Source of the DNA: Roseateles terrae
GTDB lineage: Bacteria > Pseudomonadota > Gammaproteobacteria > Burkholderiales > Burkholderiaceae_C
DNA length: 64,000 bases
Direction of reading: 5' to 3'
Assembly (NCBI RefSeq): GCF_014192155.1
Contig: NZ_JACHXO010000001.1
Span: 1,018,069-1,082,068, forward strand
Below are positions 9,410 through 18,100 of this stretch, piece after piece. A program made the translations under genes and the position numbers. Each line of letters begins with the position of its first letter. Positions within the stretch are counted from its first letter, which is position 1. The notes beneath the pieces are model-generated. The model was not told the origin of the DNA. It did no database searches and was given only the letters and a program-made list of their open reading frames with translations.

Positions 9410-11029
9410 TCACGGCAGCCGCTCCAGCGTCACCAGCACCACGTCATGCGTGCGCATCGGCAGCGACTCCACATGCCGGCCGTCGCGCCCCACCCTCACC
9501 CGCTTCACGCGCTCGGGCGCATCCTCGGTCAGCGCCTGAAGCCTCGTCAGTTGGGACGGTGACAGCTCACCCGGCTTGCCCAGCTTCAGCCAGGCCGTAT
9601 AGGCATCATTGGCCCCATGGCCCACCCGGAAGCGACGCAACTGATAGGTGCCCGGACGCAGTCCTTGCCAACGCAGCGTGGCCGGGGCCAGGGCTTGCGC
9701 GGGTCGCACCTCGCCAAAGTAGGGTCGGTTGCTGATCGATTGGTCCGGCAGCCGCCAATCCCATACCAGCGTGGCCACCGCATCACCCTCTTTCGCCGCC
9801 AGCGCGCTCGCGTCCGTCAACGGAATCTCCTGCCCCCGCACGCGGTTCAGATATTTGTAGGCAAAAAACGCCGGCTTTCTGATGCCCTCGCGCGTGAGCA
9901 ATCCAAACCCGCCATGAAACGGCGCCGGCGGCGGACCCGCTTCTTCAAACAGATCGCTGTAGGTCCAGTAACTCATGGCTTGTGCCAGGCCCCTCACCTG
10001 CTTGAGCTTCTCCAGAATGTAGGGCGCACTCAGGTACGCATCGTGGATGGGGTCGCGCGGGTTGTAGCTCGTGCTCCATTCGGTGATGTAGAGCGGCAGG
10101 CCTGGGAACGGCGACGCCTCGATCTGCGCGCGCACCCGCTTCACATCACCCACGATGGCGTCCGGCGACTGCGACAGCTTGTTGTCGTCCTGGCCGAACT
10201 CATCCAGGAATCCGCCCTCCACGCCGTAGGTATGCGTGGTGACGAAATCCACCGGCACGCCGTGGTCCTTGCAGAAGGCAAGAAATGCATCGATCCAGGC
10301 GGCACCTGCGGTCGAAGGGCCGCCTACCCGCAATTGCGGATCCACCGCCTTGATGGTGCGAGCCGTGCGGGCATACAGCTCGAAGTAGGCCTTCTGATCG
10401 GCACCTTCCCAGAAGCCGTCCAGATTCGGTTCGTTCCAGACTTCAAACGGCCACTGCCTCACCTCAGCGGCGCCGTAACGCGCCATCAGATGCCGCGTGA
10501 ATGAATCCACCAGCGCCACCCAGGGCTCCGCCTGGGGATGTGAGGTATTGCCCTTCCAGTAGAAGATCGTCTGCGGCGATGTGGCCATCGCTTCCGGCGT
10601 GAATCCCAACTCGACGAACGGCCGGATCCCTTTGGCCAGCAGATCGTCATACAGCGCATCGATACGGCTGAAATCAAACTGAAAGTCGCCGTTGGCATTG
10701 CGGCTGACCGTGTTCAGCGCATCGTGGAAGACCGCGTGGAATCGCAGCATGCGAAATCCCAGCTCGTCGACGGCCGTTTTGAGTTGCGCCTGACTGTCCG
10801 AACGACGCAGCGTCCCCGGAAAATCGGCTCCGACCGCATGGTCGAAGCTCCGATCCACCGGACCGCCCGCCCGCCGCAGATCCACCTCAATCACCCGCGC
10901 TTTTGGGGGCGCCTCCACGGCGCTTGAGCGCTCGCCGGCCCACGCATCGGCGGCCAGCGCCAGCGACGACACAACAGCAGCCAGCGCAGACCCGGCGCAC
11001 GCAGCCCGCTTCGACAACAGAGCAGCCAT
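9410..11029 (-). CDS. secreted glycoside hydrolase family 39 protein (beta-xylosidase-like)
   Basis: A 539-residue exported glycosidase with a retaining clan GH-A (beta/alpha)8 barrel. The N-terminus (KRAACAGSALAAVVSSLALAADAWA) is a Sec signal peptide. The acid/base glutamate is in FEVWNEPNLDGFW (Glu200) and the nucleophile in LYITEWSTSYNPRDP (Glu317), the order and spacing of GH39 beta-xylosidases and alpha-iduronidases. Further family marks are DFVTTHTYG and YWTYSDLFEE. The last 130 residues form the small C-terminal beta domain. It starts after a strong GAGGAGGGG site. The substrate is unknown; GH39 also includes enzymes acting on bacterial exopolysaccharide, so a link to the polysaccharide locus 13 kb away is possible but unproven. 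Confidence 0.88.
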   Translation of the reverse strand: MAALLSKRAACAGSALAAVVSSLALAADAWAGERSSAVEAPPKARVIEVDLRRAGGPVDRSFDHAVGADFPGTLRRSDSQAQLKTAVDELGFRMLRFHAVFHDALNTVSRNANGDFQFDFSRIDALYDDLLAKGIRPFVELGFTPEAMATSPQTIFYWKGNTSHPQAEPWVALVDSFTRHLMARYGAAEVRQWPFEVWNEPNLDGFWEGADQKAYFELYARTARTIKAVDPQLRVGGPSTAGAAWIDAFLAFCKDHGVPVDFVTTHTYGVEGGFLDEFGQDDNKLSQSPDAIVGDVKRVRAQIEASPFPGLPLYITEWSTSYNPRDPIHDAYLSAPYILEKLKQVRGLAQAMSYWTYSDLFEEAGPPPAPFHGGFGLLTREGIRKPAFFAYKYLNRVRGQEIPLTDASALAAKEGDAVATLVWDWRLPDQSISNRPYFGEVRPAQALAPATLRWQGLRPGTYQLRRFRVGHGANDAYTAWLKLGKPGELSPSQLTRLQALTEDAPERVKRVRVGRDGRHVESLPMRTHDVVLVTLERLP

Positions 11030-11108
11030 CCACCCCTCCTCAGTGCGTCTGCGGATATTAGTTTGACCGCTGCACTAACTGACCAGAGCTTTCCCTTGCC
11101 GCCCCCTG

Positions 11109-11137
11109 TTGCGTTCCTCCCCTTCCTGCGGCATAAA
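11109..11137 (+). promoter_or_regulatory. weak candidate promoter of sodC
   Basis: TTGCGT (11109-11114) and CATAAA (11132-11137) are separated by 17 bp, about 97 bp before the sodC ATG. Both hexamers are imperfect, so the call rests mainly on spacing. Confidence 0.3.
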
Positions 11138-11233
11138 CCTCCTGTCCCGTCTGCACGGCAGTCCAGCACCGACGCATCGCAGGCACGTTTGCTGCCCCTT
11201 CCGCGCATCCCGTGAACCTCCAAGGAGACCCGC

Positions 11234-11764
11234 ATGAAGACTCGCCACTGGCTGGCCACTTCCCTGCTCGCCCTGTGCCCGTTGATGGGCGCCTATGCGG
11301 CGGAAACCACTGTCACGCTGAAGATCGCCACGCCGCAGGGTGAAGGCGAATCGGTCGGGACGGTGCGCATCGTCGAGACCCGCTATGGTCTGGTGTTCTA
11401 TCCCCAATTGACTAATCTGCCGGCCGGTCTGCATGGTTTTCATGTGCATGCCAATGCGTCGTGCGCACCCGGCATGAAGGACGGCAATCCCGTCCCCGCC
11501 GATGGTGCCGGCGGCCACATGGATCCGGACAAGAGCAGCCGGCATGGCGAGCCCTGGGGCGAAGGCCATCTGGGTGACCTCCCCGCGCTCTACGTCGATC
11601 CGCAGGGCAATGCCAGCAATCCCGTGCTGGCCCCGCGTCTGATGCGCCTGCTGGACGTTCGCAAACATGCGCTGATGGTGCATGCCGGTGGTGACAACCA
11701 TGCCGACCATCCGGCCCCGCTCGGTGGCGGCGGCGCGCGTATCGCCTGTGGCGTCATCGAATAA
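11234..11764 (+). CDS. sodC: periplasmic Cu-Zn superoxide dismutase
   Basis: A 176-residue protein that dismutates superoxide in the periplasm. A signal peptide ([17 protein letters not shown]) ends at an AYA-A cleavage site. Copper ligands are in [10 protein letters not shown]; zinc and bridging ligands are in [12 protein letters not shown] and [11 protein letters not shown]; the last copper histidine is in [12 protein letters not shown], and the C-terminal [13 protein letters not shown] carries the second disulfide cysteine. A canonical CAAGGAGAC site precedes the ATG. It is divergent from the GH39 gene and closed by a terminator at 11837, so probably monocistronic. Confidence 0.96.
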   Translation: MKTRHWLATSLLALCPLMGAYAAETTVTLKIATPQGEGESVGTVRIVETRYGLVFYPQLTNLPAGLHGFHVHANASCAPGMKDGNPVPADGAGGHMDPDKSSRHGEPWGEGHLGDLPALYVDPQGNASNPVLAPRLMRLLDVRKHALMVHAGGDNHADHPAPLGGGGARIACGVIE

Positions 11765-11836
11765 GCGGACGTGCATCCGCTCCCTGAACATGCTTCAGGG
11801 GACCTTCAACCGCGCGCGCGCTGCCGTGCCGCGTAC

Positions 11837-11856
11837 AGCCCCAGTTGGGGCTTTTT
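11837..11856 (+). terminator. intrinsic terminator after sodC
   Basis: The stem AGCCCC / GGGGCT with an AGTT loop is followed by a T-rich tail. It lies 73 bp after the sodC stop and 70 bp before the next start. Confidence 0.8.
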
Positions 11857-11925
11857 CTTTGTTCCTGGCGGGCATGCTGCTTGCCATTGAAACGCGCAGT
11901 TTCAAACTTGAACAAAGGACACATC

Positions 11926-12135
11926 ATGAGCAACCCTGCCGCCTCCGTTTCTTTGCCGGTGAATGACCAGGCGAAGGCGCTGCAGCGCCACGTGCTGCAG
12001 TGTGCGAAGGCTCGAGGCCGATGGTTTGGCGTCTCCGTCTGGGCGGAGCGCCTGCACGGCATGATCCTGCCGCGCCTGGCAACCACGGCCGCCCTGGGGG
12101 CTGCCACGCTGGCAGTGGTGGCGCATTGGCTATGA
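11926..12135 (+). CDS. small single-pass membrane protein coupled to the cyclic glucan synthase
   Basis: This 69-residue protein is not one I recognise. It has a soluble N-terminal half (MSNPAASVSLPVNDQAKALQ) with basic, Trp- and Cys-containing residues (QCAKARGRWFGVSVW), then one C-terminal hydrophobic helix (ATTAALGAATLAVVAHWL) that could be a tail anchor. The ATG at 11926 follows an AAAGGA site; a longer in-frame start upstream would read through the sodC terminator. Its stop overlaps the start of the giant glucan synthase as ATGA, so the two are almost certainly translated together, suggesting an accessory or regulatory subunit. That role is inference. Confidence 0.7.
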   Translation: MSNPAASVSLPVNDQAKALQRHVLQCAKARGRWFGVSVWAERLHGMILPRLATTAALGAATLAVVAHWL

Positions 12136-15100
12136 AGGCTGAGGTGTCGGCGCCGGATCGGGCGCCGTCGCCCACACCCCCGGAGATCAAGGAAGAACTG
12201 GCCCTGCTGGACCCCGCCCTCGGCGCACTGGAGCCTCCGGTGCGCTCGGTGCTGTTCGGCGCGGCCCGCTTCGAGCAACACGGCCGCAGCCTGGCCCAGG
12301 CGCAGGCGGTGCAAGGCACGGCAGGCGCCAGTCGGTTCTTCCCCCGCCTGGACGACAACCTGGCGGTTTTGCAGCAGGCCCGCGCGCTGATCGAGAAACG
12401 CTCCCGCGACTATCGCCATCTCGGCGCCGCCGGCAAATGGCTGCTGGACAACGCCACGCTGATCGACGAGCAGACCGACCAGGTCCGCCGCGGTTTGCCC
12501 CGCGGCTTTTTCCGGCTGCTGCCGCGCCTGCGCGATGAGCCGCTGGCCGGCCTCCCGCGCATCTACGGCATTGCCTGGGCCTGGGTGGCGCATACCGACG
12601 GCGGATTCGATATCGATCTGCTCACCCGCTACCTCAAAGCCTACCAGGAAGAGCGCGCGCTATCCCTGGCCGAGATGTGGGCGCTGCCCACCACCTTGCG
12701 GGTGGTGCTGGTGGAAAACCTTCGCCGCCTCGCCGAGCGCTTTGCGACGCTGCAGGCCGCGCGTGATGTCGTCCATCACTGGTACGACGGCAATCCGGCC
12801 AGGACCGGCCTGGCCGCCGTCACCGACCTTGAACCCCGCATGCGCCAACGCGGCGTGCTGGAAGCTTTCTGGCTGCAACTGGACCACCGCCTGGAAGAGC
12901 TGCCCTCCGGCCTCGGCGGCGAGCTGCGCGCCTGGCTGAGCACGCGTCTGCCAACGCCGGCCCAGGCGCTGGCCCGCCAGCAGGACGAATCCATCCGCGA
13001 CCTGCAGAGCATCCGCAACGCCATCACCGCCCTGCGCCGCATCGACCAGACCGACTGGCGCCGCCTGGTGCAAGCCGTCAGCCCGGTGATGCAGACCCTG
13101 GCCGAGTCGCCGGTGTATGCCGCCGAAGCCACCGAGACGCAGGATCTGACGCTGCACGAGATCGAACAGCTGGCCCGCAAGTCCGGGCGCAGCGAGCTGG
13201 AAGTAGCCAAGGAGCTGTTGACGCTCACCCGAACCGCCAGCACGTCCATCGACACCGACCGCCGCAGTGCTCCCATCTACTGGTGGCGCGGCGCGGGTCG
13301 TCCGCAACTGCTGTCGATTCTGGGCATCCGCGCACGCGCCGGCTGGCCGGTGGAACCGGCTCAGCGCGAGCGATGGGCCGCCGCCTATCTGCTTGGCCTG
13401 ACGGTGTTGAGCGCCGGCGTGCTGGTCTGGCTCATCGGGCACATGCGGCCGGACCTGGGCCTGGGCTGGCAGGTGCTGGTGGCCGTTCTGGCCGCCGGAC
13501 CGATCAGCGAGGCCGTGGTGGCCCTGACCAACCGCTGGATCAGCGAGCTGTCCAAGCCGGTGCGTCTGCCCCGACTGGATTTTTCCGAAGGCATTCCCGC
13601 TGCCGAGGGCGCATTGGTGGTGATGCCGGTGATGTTCCCAGGCCCCGGCACCATCGCGCCGCTGTGTGCCCAGCTGGAACAGCATTACCTCGCCAATCGT
13701 GAGCCACATGCGCGCTTCGCGCTGCTGAGCGACTTCTCCGACGCCGTCGAAGAACACCGTGCCACCGACGATGCCATCATCAGTGCCGCCGTTCAGGCGG
13801 TGGCTGCCCTGAACGAACGACACGGTCCGCTGCCGGACGGCCGGCTGCGCTTCCTGCTGCTGCACCGCCCGCGCACCTGGTGCAAGACCGAGCGCAAGTG
13901 GATCGGCTGGGAGCGCAAGCGCGGCAAGCTGGAGCAGCTGCTGCAATGGCTCAACACCCCCGAGGCCGCATCGCCCTTCCTGGATCTGGGCCCGATGTCG
14001 GTGCCCGGCGCCAGCGTGCGCCACCTCATCACGCTGGACAGCGACACCGACATGCCCCCGGGCCGTCTGCGCTCGCTGGTCGGCACCGCCGCCCACCCGA
14101 TGAACCGTCCGCGCCTGTCCACCGACGGGCTGCGCATTGTCGAAGGCTACGCCATCCTGCAGCCGCGGGTGCTCGCGCCGATACCGGAGGACCACCGCGG
14201 CACGCCCTACCACCGACTCTTCGGCGGCCAGTTCGGTATTGATCCTTACAGTGCCGTCAGCTCCGAGATCTTCCAGGATCTGTTTGGCGAAGGCAGTTTC
14301 ACCGGCAAGGGCCTGATCGACGTGCAGGCCGCCCATGCGGTGCTCACCGGCCGCCTGCCGAAAGACCAGGTGCTGAGCCACGACCTGCTGGAGGGCAGCA
14401 TTGCACGCTGCGCCGGAGTGTCCGACATCACCGTGGTCGAAGATTCACCGATGCACGCCGACGCGGCCCATGCCCGTCTGCACCGCTGGACACGCGGCGA
14501 CTGGCAGCTGCTGCCCTTCCTCTTCAACACCCGTCGCTATCGCCTGGGCGCGATCAACCGCTGGAAGCTGCTGGACAACCTGCGCCGCTCGCTGGTGGCC
14601 CCGCTGTCGCTGGCGCTGATCGTGATGGTGCTGGCCACCGACGCGCTGCCGCTGGGGCTGACGCTGGCCCTGGTCGCGGCGGCCTTCAGCATCGGTCCGC
14701 TGGTCGGCGCGCTGGCGGGCCTGGTGCCCAGCCGCGAAGGCCTGGCGCTGCGCCACTTCTATCGCGAAACCGGGGCGGACCTTGGCCGCGCCGTCGCCCT
14801 CGCCGCCTGGCATATGGCGCTGCTGCTGCATCTGGGTCTGCTGTACCTGGATGCCATCGGCCGCGCCTTGTGGCGCCAGGCGGTGACCCGTCGCCACCTG
14901 CTCGAATGGACCACCGCCGCTGCGGCGCAGGCGGCCGCCAAGCATGAACTGCCGGCGCTGATCGCCCAGCATCTGCGCGTGCCGGTCTCTGCCGCGGTGA
15001 TCGGCGCCTTGCTGATCTGCGCCGACCTGCTGGGCGCGCCGGTCGATGGCACGGCGGCCGTCTGGCTGTTGTTGCTGTGGGCCCTGTCGCCGGTCTGGAT

Positions 15101-18100
15101 CTGGTGGGCCAGCCGTCCCCGTCCCGCCGTGCAGGATCCGGAACCCATGCTGGACCCGCAGGGCCGCGACTACCTCTGGCAGCTCGCCCGTGACACCTGG
15201 CGCTTCTACGACCGTCATGTCGGACCGCAGGACCATCACCTGCCGCCCGACAACGTGCAGCTCACGCCCCACCTGCTGGTGGCGCATCGCACCTCGCCGA
15301 CCAACATCGGCATCTACCTGCTGACGGTGGCCTGTGCGCGTGAACTGGGCTTCATCGGCCTGGTCAGCATGACCGAGCGTCTGGGCGCCACCCTGGACAC
15401 ACTGGACCGGCTGGACCGCTGGCAGGGCCATTTCTACAACTGGTACGACACCCAGACGCTGGCCGTGCTGCCGCCGGGGTATGTCTCTGCCGTGGACAGC
15501 GGCAACTGCTCCGGCCACCTGCTGGCCGTGGCACGGGCCTGCGAGATGCTGATCGACACACCCTCGGAGTCGATCGCGCGCAATACCCGGCAGGCCCTGA
15601 AGCAGACCCTGCACCGCCTGCGCATCCATCAGCCGCCGCTGGCCGGCGGCGGAATGCTGCCCGCCAGCACCGCGCTGGTCGAAGCCCTGTCGGCACTGGA
15701 GGTGCTGGATGCCGGGGTGGAAGAACAGCAGGCGCTGCTGTCCGGGCATGTGCAAGCTGCTCGCGCGGAAGTCGGGGAAGCCTCGCCCGCCGGGCTGGAT
15801 GCCGACGGCAAGCCGCTGCCCGTGCCCAATGACCTGCCTCCGGAGCCGGACCGGGCCCCGACGCCCACCGGCCTGGACACTCCGCTGCATTGGCTGGTGC
15901 GCGATCTGGTGGCGCAGCTCGAGTCGTACTGGCGCGATCAGGGCGCGCCGCTCGCGCAGGCCCGCACGCAGTTGCGCCTTCTGGCCGATCGCGCCCGCTG
16001 CATGGCGTTGGAAGCAGACTACCGGCCGCTGTTCGACCCGGAGCGCCGCCTGCTGCGCATCGGCTGGCGCGCGGACGCCCAGCAACTGGACGACAACCAC
16101 TACGACCTGCTGGCCAGCGAAGCCCGCCTGACCAGCCTCGTGGGCATCGCCAAGGGCGACCTGCCGCCCGAGCACTGGCGGTCCCTGGGCCGTCCCTTCT
16201 TTGCCCGCAACACACCCGACGCCTCACTGGGCCTGAAGTCCTGGTCCGGCTCGATGTTCGAGTACCTGATGCCGTCGCTGGTGCTGCGTGAACCCGCCGC
16301 CAGTGCCCTGGGCCGAGCCATCCGCACGGCGGTGGCCGAGCAGCAGGCCGAAGCGCAGGGACGCCGCACGCCATGGGGGATTTCCGAGTCCGCCATCGCA
16401 GGCCAGGACCACACCCTCGCCTACCAGTACGGACCGCAAGGCATCCAGACGCTGGCGCTGGCGCGCCTCTCCAACGAGGAGCGCGTGCTGGCGCCTTATG
16501 CGGCCATCATGGCCAGCGTGGTGGCGCCCTCGACCGTGGTGCGCAACCTGCAGGCCTTCGAGCGGCTGGGCGCGCGCGGCAGCTTCGGCTTCATCGAATC
16601 GGTGGACTACACCCCGCAGCGACAGACCGCCGGCACGCCGTTCACCCTGGTCCAGACCTACATGGCGCATCACCAGGCCATGGGCTTCGTGGCCTTGACC
16701 AATGTCCTGGCCGATGAAGCGCCGCGCCGCTGGCTGATGAGCGATCCGCACATCAAGGCCGTCGCCACGCTGCTGCATGAACGTGCGCCGCGTGAAGTGA
16801 CGCCACTGGCCGTCCCCGCGCCGGAGGTGCTGCCGCGCCGCCGCGAGCTGCGCAAGGCCCGCATGGTGCGCGAGACCGAGCCCCTGGGCGAGGCGCTGCC
16901 GCTGACCCACATGCTGACCAATGGCCGTTATGCCGTTGTGCTGCGCAGCCACGGTGGCGGCTACAGCAGCTGGGATGGCACTGGCGTCAGTCGCTGGCGG
17001 GACGACCTGCTCCGCGATCAGCATGGACAGTTCCTCTTCCTGCGCCGTCAGGGCGAAGTGGAATGGTTCAGTGCCAGCGCCCGTCCCGCGCCGGACCCGC
17101 GCGCCAGCTACCACTGCCGCATGCAGGCGGAGCGGGTGCTGTTCGAAGCCCGCTGGGCGGATCTGCGCAGCTGCACCACCGTCTGGGTCAGCCCGGAAGA
17201 TGACTGCGAACTGCGCCAGGTCGAGCTGTGCAACACCGGCACGGCGCCGATGGAGCTGGAGCTGGCCTCCTGCTTCGAAGCGACGCTGGCACCGCAGCGC
17301 GGCGACGAGGCCCATCCGGCCTTCTCCAACCTGTTCATCCAGGCACGCTGGGTGGCGGGCGAACATGCCCTGCACCTGCGCCGTCGGCCACGGCTCTTCG
17401 ACGAAGCAGCCCTGCGGGCCGTCTTCTTCATGGTGCCGGACGAGACGCCCGCCAACACTCCCGGTCATCCGCTCCACGCCAAGGCACCCACCGGACCGCA
17501 GGCCCGCATCCACGACGTGACGCCCATCGCCGACCGCGCCCGCTGGCTCGGCCGCTACGGCAGCACGACGCGCCCTGCGGGCGATGCAGGCGTGACGGTG
17601 GTGGACAACGAAGCCGATGTCACCTCCGCCGGAGAACCCGGACGGCTGCTGGACACCGGCCTCGATCCGGTCGCCGGCATCAAGCTGAAGATTGAACTGC
17701 CGCCGGGCACCACCCTGCGCATGACCTTCTGCACCGCCGCGTCGCGGGATCTGGACCAATTGCACGCGCTGGTGGACAAGTACCGCCAGGCGGCGCATTT
17801 GGAGCGCAGCGCGGCGATGTCCCACACCATGGGCGGCATCCGCCTGCGGGAACTGCAGTTCGACACGGCGACCTGGGGCGCGTTGCTCCAGCTCAACACC
17901 CTCATCACCGGACAGGCGGCGCGCGAGCCGCTGCATGCCCGCGAATCGATCGGACGTTGCGACCGACGACTGCTGTGGCGCTTCGGCATCTCCGGGGACC
18001 GTCCGATCATCGCAGTGCAGATCGTCGGTGAAGAAGGCCTGGACCTGGTGCGGGCGCTGAAGAAGGCGCTGCGCATGTGGACCTCGCATTCGGTGGGCGT

